Source: CAZOOR01 sp964581505
GTDB taxonomy: Bacteria > Bacteroidota > Ignavibacteria > Kapaibacteriales > UBA2268
Assembly: GCA_964581505.1 (NCBI GenBank)
Contig: CAZOOR010000003.1
Span: 22,902-86,901, forward strand
Direction of reading: 5' to 3'
DNA length: 64,000 nt
Below the pieces are notes generated by a model. That model saw only the letters and a program-made list of their open reading frames with translations. It had not been told where the DNA came from and ran no database searches. How positions within the stretch are numbered: position 1 is the stretch's first letter; each line of letters begins with the position of its first letter. Below are positions 42,828 to 51,480 of the stretch, piece after piece. Both the position numbers and the translations under genes were made by a program.

Positions 42828-44207
42828 CTATTCCGCTTGCTTAATATTCGGTAGTTCAAGTCCATATCCCTTGATTCTATCCTCACGCTTAAGCAAAATA
42901 GCAACAACCACGGCAAGAATACCTATTACTGCAAATATCAACATAGGTAGTGTATAATCGTAAGTAGGTCTTGTAAGTCCGTTTTCGGTTATCTCGCCTG
43001 TAATGCAATATTTCTCCAAAACAATACCAATTACAAAAGGTACGCCCATAAGTCCCCAATTTTGAACCCAGAAAATTAATGAGTATGCAGTACCAAGTTG
43101 TTTCTCGGGTATAATTTTCGGTACAGAAGGCCACATTGCCGATGGAACAAGAGAAAGAGCAACACCTAATAACATAACTAAAATAACAGCAACAATCCAG
43201 TGTTCAAATAATGGCAATGTGAATACACCGTGAATGAATACAAGCATTGCCGCACCAATAATCATAATTGTTGCTCCCTTGCCTTTTTTGTCATAATATG
43301 CCCCAAATAAAGGAGTAAGGAATAAAGTTCCTAATGGTAAAAGGCTGGGTATATAACCAGCTGTCTCGGGTGAAATTGAATATTTATTTACCATTAAGTC
43401 GGCGGCATATTTCAAGAATGGGAACACTGCCGAATAAAATAAAACACAAAGCAAAGCAATTAACCAAAATCCCTTGTTTGTAATTATCATTTTTATATCG
43501 CTAAGTTTGAAAGCTTCTTCTTCAACTTTTTCGCCACTATCGGCTATTGATTTATCAAGTTTCTTATCCATTCCATTGTAAACGAAGAAAGCAAGCAAGC
43601 CGATAACGAGTAAAACAAGAGCAAAAAGTAATGGAGCGGAAACATTATCAAAATAAGTAGCGATAGGTACAGGTGCCGCCATTGCCATCATTGTGCCAAT
43701 TCTTGCAACAGCCATTTGCATACCCATTGCGAGCGCCATTTCATAACCTTTAAACCATTTAACTATTATTTTTGATACCGTAATACCTGCTACTTCGACA
43801 CCAACAGCAAAAATCGCAAAACCGCCTGCCGCAAGAGCAACCTGAGATGGAAGTCCCAAAATCATTGAACCTGCTGTAAAATCAGTTGAAATAGCATAGT
43901 ATTTCAATGATGCACCGATAACCATAATTGAGGCGGACATAATACCGGTAAAACGTAAGCCCATTTTGTCAAGAATAATTCCGCCGATAATAAGAAAAAA
44001 GAAAAATACATTAAGCCAACCATAGGCACTTGTAAATATTCCGTATTGAGCGCTTGTCCAATGCAATTGTGATTCCAGCATTGGTTTCAAGGGCGACATA
44101 GCATCGGTTAAAAAATATCCGGCAAACATTGTAATTGAGACAATACCGAGTGTAAGCCATCTCGTTGCTTTATTATCTCTAATCGTATTTGATAAAGCTT
44201 CTGTCAT
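42828..44207 (-). CDS. MFS transporter (MFSD1-like)
   Basis: ATG at 44207 (MTEALSNTIRDNKATRW) is preferred to an upstream TTG, giving 459 residues. Twelve hydrophobic segments are visible in two six-helix halves with a charged middle loop (NGMDKKLDKSIADSGEKVEEEAFKL). The A-motif-like GGIILDKMGLRFTG lies after helix 2, and GAYYDKKGKG is its counterpart in the second half. The overall pattern resembles bacterial relatives of the lysosomal dipeptide transporter MFSD1, but the substrate is not determinable. It is an isolated gene, divergent from the aminopeptidase gene. Confidence 0.88.
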   Translation of the reverse strand: MTEALSNTIRDNKATRWLTLGIVSITMFAGYFLTDAMSPLKPMLESQLHWTSAQYGIFTSAYGWLNVFFFFLIIGGIILDKMGLRFTGIMSASIMVIGASLKYYAISTDFTAGSMILGLPSQVALAAGGFAIFAVGVEVAGITVSKIIVKWFKGYEMALAMGMQMAVARIGTMMAMAAPVPIATYFDNVSAPLLFALVLLVIGLLAFFVYNGMDKKLDKSIADSGEKVEEEAFKLSDIKMIITNKGFWLIALLCVLFYSAVFPFLKYAADLMVNKYSISPETAGYIPSLLPLGTLFLTPLFGAYYDKKGKGATIMIIGAAMLVFIHGVFTLPLFEHWIVAVILVMLLGVALSLVPSAMWPSVPKIIPEKQLGTAYSLIFWVQNWGLMGVPFVIGIVLEKYCITGEITENGLTRPTYDYTLPMLIFAVIGILAVVVAILLKREDRIKGYGLELPNIKQAE

Positions 44208-44395
44208 AAATCTAAACAAAATATAGTTAAACAAATATCATTTAAAACAATTTACAAATATTTTATTTGTTATAAAATGATTAATTATTAACATCAAAAA
44301 AAAAATTAAAAAATTGAAACAAAGTGAACCGATATGTGTTATTGAATTAGGCAATGTTAAAAAGCCTTTGATTTTTTTTTGAAATCAAATTTGTG

Positions 44396-44403
44396 TATTT
44401 TTG
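44396..44403 (+). promoter_or_regulatory. candidate -7 element with adjoining inverted repeat, upstream of the aminopeptidase gene
   Basis: TATTTTTG fits the TAnnTTTG consensus. Directly upstream, an 8-base inverted repeat (44367-44374 with 44382-44389) contains the TTTG candidates for -33, so it could be an operator. It may also be a weak hairpin. Confidence 0.4.
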
Positions 44404-44479
44404 CACTCGAAATCAGTCAAAAATGACACACATTTATTATATATATCACCTAATTTTTTGAACATAAGAAAGAGAGAGC

Positions 44480-45445
44480 ATGGAGCTGAACAAAAAGCTA
44501 ATGGATGCTTCTAAGAAAGCTTTATTTGATTACCTTGGCTTAGCCGAAGACGAAACATTATTGGTATTAACAGATGAAAAATTGCAGAATATCGGCAGGC
44601 ACCTTCAAGAAGCGGCACAAGGTGGCTGTCAGGAAGTTTTCTATCTCGAAATGAAATCCCGCGAAATGAACGGGCAAGAGCCGCCTATACAAGTAACCGA
44701 GATGATGAAAGGGGTCGATGTTGTTGTTGCTCCTCTCTATCGTTCCATTACTCATACTGATGCAAGACGTCTCGCATCAAGATTGGGCGTGCGTGTTGCC
44801 ACAATGCCTAATATCAGCGAAGATACTATGATTAGATGTCTTAGTGCAAAATCAAGTAAAATTATTGAAACTACTCAGCTCCTTGCTGAAAAAATGAAGG
44901 GCGTACATACAGTCAGGGTTACTACAAAAAAAGGTACAGATGTTACTATGCCTATTGAGGGTAGAAAGATAATAGCAAGTACCGGTGTCCTGAAAAAAAT
45001 AGGTGAAAGCGGCAATCTGCCGTCAGGCGAAGTTTTTATCGCTCCTATCGAAGGTGAAACTTATGGAACGGTTGTCTTCGACGGTTCGTTTGCAAGTATT
45101 GGCTTGCTCGATGAAGATATTACCGTCAAAATCGAAAAGGGCTATGCTACATCTATCGAAGGGGGCGAACAGGCAAAGCAATTGGAAGAAATACTTACAA
45201 AAGCCGGACTTGATGCTTTTGCTGTCGGTGAATTCGGTATCGGTACTAATTATAAGGCTAAACTTACAGGTACAATTCTTGAAGACGAGAAAGTGTTCGG
45301 TACAATTCATATTGCTTTTGGTAATAATGTTTCTATGGGTGGAAACATTCGTATTTCGAGTCATCTGGACGGACTCATTAAGAAGCCGACCGTATATTTT
45401 GATGATGAAATGATTATGGACAAAGGTAAATTAGTCGTCAAATAG
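44480..45445 (+). CDS. aminopeptidase, M29-like (leucyl aminopeptidase family)
   Basis: The 321-residue protein matches the thermophilic-metalloprotease M29 group in its C-terminal half: NLPSGEVFIAPIEGETYGTVVFDGS, then VGEFGIGTNYKAKLTGTILEDEKVFGTIHIAFGNN with the metal-binding Glu, His and Asp residues, and SSHLDGLIKKPTVYFDD. The N-terminal half has a Rossmann-like region with MKGVDVVVAPLYRSITHTDARR. It removes N-terminal amino acids from peptides in the cytoplasm, probably with two metal ions. It starts after GAGAGAGC close to the ATG and is not followed by a terminator before the next gene. Confidence 0.88.
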   Translation: MELNKKLMDASKKALFDYLGLAEDETLLVLTDEKLQNIGRHLQEAAQGGCQEVFYLEMKSREMNGQEPPIQVTEMMKGVDVVVAPLYRSITHTDARRLASRLGVRVATMPNISEDTMIRCLSAKSSKIIETTQLLAEKMKGVHTVRVTTKKGTDVTMPIEGRKIIASTGVLKKIGESGNLPSGEVFIAPIEGETYGTVVFDGSFASIGLLDEDITVKIEKGYATSIEGGEQAKQLEEILTKAGLDAFAVGEFGIGTNYKAKLTGTILEDEKVFGTIHIAFGNNVSMGGNIRISSHLDGLIKKPTVYFDDEMIMDKGKLVVK

Positions 45446-45472
45446 ATTATTTATTATTGGGAATAGATTGAT

Positions 45473-46666
45473 TTGAATATTTTCACTCGAATTGCTTTTT
45501 TTGCTTTAAATATACTTCTCATTTTTGCTCTGAGCAGCTGCGATGAGCCGGAGAAGAAAACAGATGTGTCCGATATATTATCGGATTCCTCGTCAGTTGC
45601 TAAAACAGTTGCCGAAGATACTATTCCCAAATCACCTTTTCCTTTGATTAATTACACTCTGGATACTATTCGTAATCGTCAGCACTACCGCCAAATTATT
45701 AATAGATTCCGCCGGAAGAAAGGGAATTTTGCGGCATTCAAGGCTTTTACAACGCTCAATCGCAAGGAATTGCGTTTTATTGGTGTGGGGCAAGCCGTGG
45801 TTATTCCTGATACAGTAGTAGATGATATTAGGGCTTATAGTGTGTTCCCTTATTATTATCCCGGGGCTAAGAATATTAAAAAAATCGTTATAATTTCAAC
45901 CGTATATCAGGCTTATGCCTGCTATGAGTACGGAAAACTTGTTCGTTTTGCCGCTGTAAATTCCGGCAAGGAGCGGACACCGTCTTATCCCGGAAGGTAT
46001 TCTATGGGGTGGAAAGAGAAAGACCATTTGTCATCTATTGATAGCACTTGGCATATGCCATATACGATAAATTTTCATCGGCAAGCCGGCAGTGCTTTTC
46101 ATAAATTCACTATGCCGGGCAGACCTGCCTCGCATTCTTGTATCAGGCAGTTTATGGACGATGCCAAGTGGCTTTACTACTGGATTGATAATGAAAAATA
46201 TGATTCGACTCACAAGCCGATTCCATTTTCGGGAACTCCTGTTATTATTATTGATTATTATGATTTTTCACCCGGAAACGGATACAAATGGAAATATCTT
46301 AGAAACAATATGGAATTAATTACAGACTTACCGGAAAATCCTATGGCTGTCGAAGAAGCATTAATTCCTATATCTCAAATTCCACTCGGCGCTCGTGGTA
46401 GTCTTGTAAATTACAAGCGTTTTCTTTATGCTGAAGATACATTAAGAGCAAGAGGAGTAATTCGCTCCGGTGTCCGATTGACACAAACTCGTGATTTCAA
46501 CAAGGAACGTAGGCTTAGGGAGAAAAAGAAAAGAGAAGAATTGGAACGGCTAAAACAAGATAGTATTAGTAAGTCTGTCATTAGTATTGCTCCTGTGAAA
46601 AAGCCAATAACACCACAACCGAAACGAGACAGTACAAGAGTTGATACACTGAAAATTATCAGATAG
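45473..46666 (+). CDS. L,D-transpeptidase (YkuD) lipoprotein
   Basis: The start is TTG 45473; it gives a lipoprotein signal (MNIFTRIAFFALNILLIFALSSC, lipobox LSSC) and no other start fits. The 397-residue product has an acidic spacer, then the YkuD domain with the start VIISTVYQAYACYEYGKLVRF and the catalytic segment FHKFTMPGRPASHSCIRQFMDDA (His, Ser-His-x-Cys-Ile-Arg). Such enzymes make 3-3 crosslinks in peptidoglycan or attach proteins to it. A charged Arg/Lys/Glu-rich C-terminal tail (after about residue 340) is an addition. It is probably anchored to the outer or inner membrane on the periplasmic side. Confidence 0.88.
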   Translation: MNIFTRIAFFALNILLIFALSSCDEPEKKTDVSDILSDSSSVAKTVAEDTIPKSPFPLINYTLDTIRNRQHYRQIINRFRRKKGNFAAFKAFTTLNRKELRFIGVGQAVVIPDTVVDDIRAYSVFPYYYPGAKNIKKIVIISTVYQAYACYEYGKLVRFAAVNSGKERTPSYPGRYSMGWKEKDHLSSIDSTWHMPYTINFHRQAGSAFHKFTMPGRPASHSCIRQFMDDAKWLYYWIDNEKYDSTHKPIPFSGTPVIIIDYYDFSPGNGYKWKYLRNNMELITDLPENPMAVEEALIPISQIPLGARGSLVNYKRFLYAEDTLRARGVIRSGVRLTQTRDFNKERRLREKKKREELERLKQDSISKSVISIAPVKKPITPQPKRDSTRVDTLKIIR

Positions 46667-46670
46667 TTAC

Positions 46671-46703
46671 AAAAAAGCCGCTTTTTCGAGCGGCTTTTTT
46701 TAT
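46671..46703. terminator. bidirectional terminator after the L,D-transpeptidase gene
   Basis: A perfect 12-bp stem (46671-46682 with 46689-46700) with A and T runs on its flanks separates convergent genes. Confidence 0.9.
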
Positions 46704-46717
46704 TATATTATTTGCAA

Positions 46718-47707
46718 TTAGAACTTATTGCTGTAATGTTTCATAAATTGGGCGCGTTCGTAAACAGCGGGGTTGATACTCTTTGCTTGGCTCATTTTCC
46801 CGCGGAATTCGTCAATACTGTCGAACCCGGATTCATCCATCCATTCTTTTATATCATTGAGCATAGTTGTTATATAGTCTATACCGTTTTTATAAAGCAC
46901 CGAAGCAAACTGAACGGCATCTGCACCTGCAAGCAATTCCTTAATTGCCGCTTTTCCGCTATGCACACCGGTGGAAGACGCTAAATCACATTTTACGCGT
47001 TCCGCCATAATGGAAATCCATCGCAACGACACTGCTAAATCCGAAGCATTGGAATATAGGAATGCAGGAACCACTCGGAAGTTATGAATATCGAAATCCG
47101 GAGCGAAAAATTTATTGAATAATACCAATCCGTCAATCTCGGTTTCCGAGAGTTTTTGCAACATTGCGGCAAGATTAGTGAAATAATAACTGACCTTCAA
47201 AGCAACGGGGATGCTCACTTCTTGCTTTACCTTGTTGATTATGTCGAAATATATTTTTTCATTATCTTCGGCGGTTTTGTCAAAATCAGAAGGCATCAAG
47301 AAAACATTAAGTTCAAGAGCATCTGCTCCGGCATTCTGTATCCTCTTTGCAAAATATGTCCATTCACTTGCAGAGACACAATTTACAGATGCAATGACAG
47401 GAATAGTTAATTCTTTCTTTGCTTCTGAAATTAAACTTAAATATTTTGTCAGTGTATCCTCGACTGTATCTAAGTCGAACATATCGAAAATTTCGGGATA
47501 AATATTACTTGGTGCAGACATATTGTCCATACTTTTTTTCATTTCAATTTCTATTTCTTCTTCAAAAAGAGATTTCAAAACGACAGCACCTGCACCGGCA
47601 TTTTCCATTTCCTTCAATTTTACTAAATCATCTGTAAGACCGCAACTACCTACAATTAAGGGATTGCGTAATTCCAGACCGAGATATTTAGTTGTCAAGT
47701 TTGCCAT
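46718..47707 (-). CDS. dihydroorotate dehydrogenase-like flavoprotein
   Basis: The 329-residue protein has the FMN-barrel layout of the DHOD family: LTTKYLGLELRNPLIVGSCG at the start, AGAGAVVLKSLFEEE, VIASVNCVSASEW, ALKVSYYF, DGLVLFNKFF, and the phosphate-binding SSTGVHSGKAAIKELLAGADAVQFASVLYKNG. The usual catalytic NxSCPN segment is replaced by ALELNVFLMPSD. So it is a DHOD-like protein with an unknown electron acceptor and substrate rather than a proven PyrD. It is the last gene of a probable minus-strand unit with DUF1015 and serA (39- and 16-base gaps). Confidence 0.82.
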   Translation of the reverse strand: MANLTTKYLGLELRNPLIVGSCGLTDDLVKLKEMENAGAGAVVLKSLFEEEIEIEMKKSMDNMSAPSNIYPEIFDMFDLDTVEDTLTKYLSLISEAKKELTIPVIASVNCVSASEWTYFAKRIQNAGADALELNVFLMPSDFDKTAEDNEKIYFDIINKVKQEVSIPVALKVSYYFTNLAAMLQKLSETEIDGLVLFNKFFAPDFDIHNFRVVPAFLYSNASDLAVSLRWISIMAERVKCDLASSTGVHSGKAAIKELLAGADAVQFASVLYKNGIDYITTMLNDIKEWMDESGFDSIDEFRGKMSQAKSINPAVYERAQFMKHYSNKF

Positions 47708-47746
47708 ATCTATATTACTTTCTTATTAGTTGTAAAATGTACATTG

Positions 47747-48988
47747 TCAATCAAGAAAATGTACGAAAAGACCGTCCCTCAGTTTCGGTTCAAACCAAGT
47801 GGATTTGGGCGGCATAATTTTTCCTGCATCTGCAATAGACATTAGCTCATCAACAGATGTAGGATACATTGCAAAGGCTAACACCATTTCGCCCGAATTT
47901 ACCCGGCGTTCAAGTTCATCCAAACCTCTTATTCCGCCCACAAAGTCTATACGCTTGCTTGTACGCGGGTCGTCAATAGCTAATAAAGGTGTTAGCACAT
48001 AGTTCTGCAATAGTGCAACATCAAGTTTATTGACAGGGTCGGTGATACTGCGTAAATGCTCTTTGGCGTTCATACGATACCATTTGCCCGCAATATACAT
48101 TCCGATTTCACCCTTACTCGTCGGCTTTACCTGTACGCCCGATTCTTCAATATTAAAATTCTCTTTAAGTTTTGCAAAGAAATCATCATAAGTTAAATCG
48201 TTCAAATCTTTTACAACGCGGTTGTAATCCATAATGAAAAGATGACTTGCAGGAAATAAAACCGAAAGGAAATAATTGTATTCCTCATTACCGGTATGAG
48301 CTGGATTTGCTTCACGCCGCTCACGTCCAACAATTGCCGCCGCCGCTGAACGATGATGTCCGTCCGCTACATAGAAATTATCTACTTCACTCAGGATATT
48401 CTCAATTTTCTTATTAGTTTCTTTAGATTTGATTACCCAAGTCTGATGTCTTATGCCGTCTTCGGATACAAAGTCGTTCTCAGGCTCTGCTTCAATCTCT
48501 TTAGCGACAATATCATTAATAACATCAATATCGCGATATGTCAGAAAGATAGGTCCTGAATGCGAATTTGTTACTCTGACGTGTTCGCATCTGTCTTCTT
48601 CTTTTTCTTTGCGTGTCTTTTCATGTTTTTTAATTACATCATTCCAATAGTCTTCGACTGCGGCACAGCCGACTAAGCCGTACTGAGTTCTGCCGTTCAT
48701 TGTTTGTGCATAGATATAGAAAAAGTTTTCTTTGTCTTGCGCAATAATATTATCATCAATTAGTTTCTGAAGATTATCCTTTGCCTTCAGATACACTCTC
48801 GGGTCATATAAGTTGATTGAAGGAGCTAAATCCACTTCCGGTTTACCAATATGCAAGAATGATAGGGGGTGTCCCTTTACTTCCTCGCGTGCTTCGTCTG
48901 AATTCAATACATCATAAGGCTTTGCCGCAACTTCTGCCGCAAATTCTTTTTTTGGTCTGTATGCTTTAAAGGGTCTGTAAACTGCCAT
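47747..48988 (-). CDS. DUF1015 family protein
   Basis: The 413-residue protein is a full-length DUF1015 member: VYRPFKAYRPKKEFAAEVAAKPYDVLNSDEAREEV at the start, LSFLHIGKPEVDLAP, YIYAQTMNGRTQYGLVGCAAVEDYW, ADGHHRSAAAA and the downstream strands. The family is uncharacterised but is often found beside serine-biosynthesis genes, as here: serA ends 16 bases upstream on the same strand. A function in the phosphoserine pathway is inferred from that association only. Confidence 0.93.
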   Translation of the reverse strand: MAVYRPFKAYRPKKEFAAEVAAKPYDVLNSDEAREEVKGHPLSFLHIGKPEVDLAPSINLYDPRVYLKAKDNLQKLIDDNIIAQDKENFFYIYAQTMNGRTQYGLVGCAAVEDYWNDVIKKHEKTRKEKEEDRCEHVRVTNSHSGPIFLTYRDIDVINDIVAKEIEAEPENDFVSEDGIRHQTWVIKSKETNKKIENILSEVDNFYVADGHHRSAAAAIVGRERREANPAHTGNEEYNYFLSVLFPASHLFIMDYNRVVKDLNDLTYDDFFAKLKENFNIEESGVQVKPTSKGEIGMYIAGKWYRMNAKEHLRSITDPVNKLDVALLQNYVLTPLLAIDDPRTSKRIDFVGGIRGLDELERRVNSGEMVLAFAMYPTSVDELMSIADAGKIMPPKSTWFEPKLRDGLFVHFLD

Positions 48989-49004
48989 TATATCTCCTGT
49001 GGAT

Positions 49005-49916
49005 TTATGAATTTTTCAAAACATCAATTACTTTTTCTGCAATTTCCGTACCTACTCGTACTTGTGCTTCAACAGTCGATGCACCAATATGCGGGGTTAG
49101 TGATACTGCCGGATGGCGTACCAATTCCATTTGGGCTTCGCTAATCGGTTCGTTTTCCCAAACATCAATACCTGCATAGCGAACTGTGCCGTCATTGAGT
49201 GCCGCAAGCAAGTCTTTTTCGGCAACAACTCCGCCGCGGGCGCACTGAATGATAATAACACCTTTTTTCATTTTAGCAAATTCTTTAGAAGTTAGTGCAG
49301 GTCCTTCCGATTTAATAAACGGCATATGCAAAGAAATCACATCGGCATTTGCCAGCACCTCGTCTTTTGTCATCAGTTTGACATTCATATCGGTTTCTTT
49401 GACAAATGGGTCGAATGCAATAACAGACATACCGAGACCTAATGCACGTTTTGCAGTTTCCTTGCCGATGTTGCCGAATCCAATTAATCCAAGTGTCTTG
49501 CCTGTCAATTCAAAGCCTTTGGAATAATCTTTTTTGGGCCATTTGCCGTCAAGCATTTCCACATTACTTCTATTCAGAAAACGAGCAACCGAGAACATGT
49601 GTGCAATAGCAAGTTCTGCAACAGATATAGATGATGCCCCCGGAGTATTGACAACCGGAATACCTTTTTCTTTGGCATAAGCAGTGTCAATATTATCAAG
49701 TCCTACACCGGCACGGGCAATTACTTTAAGATTAACACCCTTATCTATTACTTCCTTAGTAACTTTTGTAGCCGAGCGAACAATAATCGCATCGAAATTG
49801 GCTATTATATCAAGTAATTCTTCGGGTGAATATTTCTGAATTACTATTTCAAAACCTGCATCTTTTATTAATTGCGCCCCTGCGTCCACAATTCCATCAC
49901 TTGCAAGTACTTTCAT
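49005..49916 (-). CDS. serA: D-3-phosphoglycerate dehydrogenase, short form
   Basis: ATG 49916 is chosen because GGAG lies 6-7 bases upstream; the ATG four codons earlier overlaps that site. The 303-residue protein has the D-isomer dehydrogenase pattern: ARAGVGLDNID, NTPGASSISVAELAIAHM, the NAD site GLIGFGNIGKETAKRALGLGMSVIAFDPF, the catalytic Arg in ARGGVV, and the His in LTPHIGAST. It lacks the C-terminal ACT or ASB regulatory domain of long SerA, so serine feedback is not expected through that route. It starts the phosphoserine pathway, with serC encoded 1.5 kb away. Confidence 0.93.
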   Translation of the reverse strand: MKVLASDGIVDAGAQLIKDAGFEIVIQKYSPEELLDIIANFDAIIVRSATKVTKEVIDKGVNLKVIARAGVGLDNIDTAYAKEKGIPVVNTPGASSISVAELAIAHMFSVARFLNRSNVEMLDGKWPKKDYSKGFELTGKTLGLIGFGNIGKETAKRALGLGMSVIAFDPFVKETDMNVKLMTKDEVLANADVISLHMPFIKSEGPALTSKEFAKMKKGVIIIQCARGGVVAEKDLLAALNDGTVRYAGIDVWENEPISEAQMELVRHPAVSLTPHIGASTVEAQVRVGTEIAEKVIDVLKNS

Positions 49917-49961
49917 ATTTATCTCCATTATTCATTTATAAAAATTAATTTTTCTTATGTT

Positions 49962-49992
49962 CAAAATTATAGAAAAAATACTTCCTTCCAAA
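49962..49992 (-). promoter_or_regulatory. Bacteroidota-type promoter for serA
   Basis: On the minus strand TTTG (49989-49992) and TAATTTTG (49962-49969) are separated by 19 bases, an excellent match to TTTG / TAnnTTTG, about 45 bases before the serA ATG. Confidence 0.7.
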
Positions 49993-50024
49993 ATATAATA
50001 CGTCTTGACGCATACATTATGTTG

Positions 50025-51353
50025 CTAATTCCAAGGATTAACAAAATATTTCTCAATCTCTTCAAATTTATAAGGGTTAAAATTTGTAATCTTTACTTTT
50101 TTGATATATATCTCATAGTATTTTTCAATTGCTTTGGCTATTGCTTCCCCTAATTGTAGTTGGGTTTTGTAACTGACTATTTCATCGTAACAGCCCGGTC
50201 GTCTATATGTGGATTCTAATGTAAATGCTACGACCTTTTCTTTAAAATTAACCCACCACCAGCTTTCGGGGTATGGCTTTTTGTACATAGGTTTTGATGG
50301 TCGGTAGCTTGTAATAACATTCAGACGTCCGCCGCATAGATAGCGGTTTATCAAGTAAGCATAACGCAAATGGTAAACAAACATAGAGTCCCCTGCGGCG
50401 CCATGTTCGCTAAGGTGTCTGCTGAAATTTGTAAAAATAAATGGATTAGTATTTTTTGTTGAATTTGTCGAATGCAGATTAATCGCAAGTATGAAATTAT
50501 TGCCTTCGTCCAGTAGTCTGTTAATTGTATTATTCAATACACGGACTTCGATAGCCGCCTTAGCGGATATTTTACGTTTATCCGTCTTATTATGGAATAG
50601 CCATTGTCGTTCCAAATCTGTACTTGTTAGTGGTGTTACTCTTGCATTCCCTTCGGCTACACCATCATAATTAAGCATAGGTACAATATAGAACACAAGT
50701 TCCTTTAGATTAATCTTTATGTCATCAATACTCTTCTTTTTCAAAATATATTCCATTATGCCTTCGAGTACATAAGAACTGCCGGTCTCAGACGGGTGTG
50801 TGCGAGCGTGTATCCATATTGCTTTTTTCTTATTATTCGGAACGGAAAAGTCTGTAATAATAAACATTTTCAATGGTCTGCCCATACCTGTTTGTCCAAT
50901 TTGCATTGCTCTGAAATATGGCTTGAAAGAGAGCCGTTTTTCCAGCTTAGCAATACGTGCCGTATCATAAGGATAATAACGTGCTATCGTAACAAACGGC
51001 TTTGCAAATGATTTGGTTATCCTGTAATTATATAGATGCGAATCTTCGCTAAATTCTTCAAATATATCATCTTCTTCAAATCTATGCCATTTTCTGCCAT
51101 AATAGGAATATACGGGGACAACATATTCGCCGCCACGCCACCCGTCTCCATTTATATTTATTTTTATTTCTACATTTTCGGGAATACCCCGAAATTCCTT
51201 ATAATACCAAGAGCGGAAAGATTTTGGTAATGTAGTATCATTATTATCATCGTGAATATATATAGACCAACGGTCGTCCCCGCGTGGCTCCGAAAGCAAT
51301 AACAATGTGCAAAAAAATAATGCCAATGTTCCTATTTTTAACAAATTTTTCAT
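50025..51353 (-). CDS. M14-family zinc carboxypeptidase
   Basis: The 442-residue protein has an N-terminal hydrophobic signal (MKNLLKIGTLALFFCTLLLL). An N-terminal strand-rich region then leads to the M14 peptidase domain: QIGQTGMGRPLKMFIITD, the zinc pair HARTHPSETGSSYVLEGIMEYIL (H and E of HxxE), YIVPMLNYDG, the third ligand in LAINLHSTNS, and the catalytic Glu in AFTLESTYRRPG. It probably trims C-terminal residues from peptides or peptidoglycan stem peptides in the periplasm. It stands alone between serA and serC, transcribed opposite to serC. Confidence 0.9.
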   Translation of the reverse strand: MKNLLKIGTLALFFCTLLLLSEPRGDDRWSIYIHDDNNDTTLPKSFRSWYYKEFRGIPENVEIKININGDGWRGGEYVVPVYSYYGRKWHRFEEDDIFEEFSEDSHLYNYRITKSFAKPFVTIARYYPYDTARIAKLEKRLSFKPYFRAMQIGQTGMGRPLKMFIITDFSVPNNKKKAIWIHARTHPSETGSSYVLEGIMEYILKKKSIDDIKINLKELVFYIVPMLNYDGVAEGNARVTPLTSTDLERQWLFHNKTDKRKISAKAAIEVRVLNNTINRLLDEGNNFILAINLHSTNSTKNTNPFIFTNFSRHLSEHGAAGDSMFVYHLRYAYLINRYLCGGRLNVITSYRPSKPMYKKPYPESWWWVNFKEKVVAFTLESTYRRPGCYDEIVSYKTQLQLGEAIAKAIEKYYEIYIKKVKITNFNPYKFEEIEKYFVNPWN

Positions 51354-51423
51354 TTTTTATCATAAATTGTAACATATTGTTTGCAAAACTTATGAAATTT
51401 TATGTAAATATAAATAAATATCT

Positions 51424-51431
51424 TAATTTTG
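51424..51431 (+). promoter_or_regulatory. candidate -7 element for serC
   Basis: TAATTTTG fits TAnnTTTG and lies 49 bases before the serC ATG. No TTTG is at the usual -33 distance. Confidence 0.4.
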
Positions 51432-51480
51432 TCATCACAATAGAAAATTATTCGGATAATTATATTTAGAGGAAATGATT

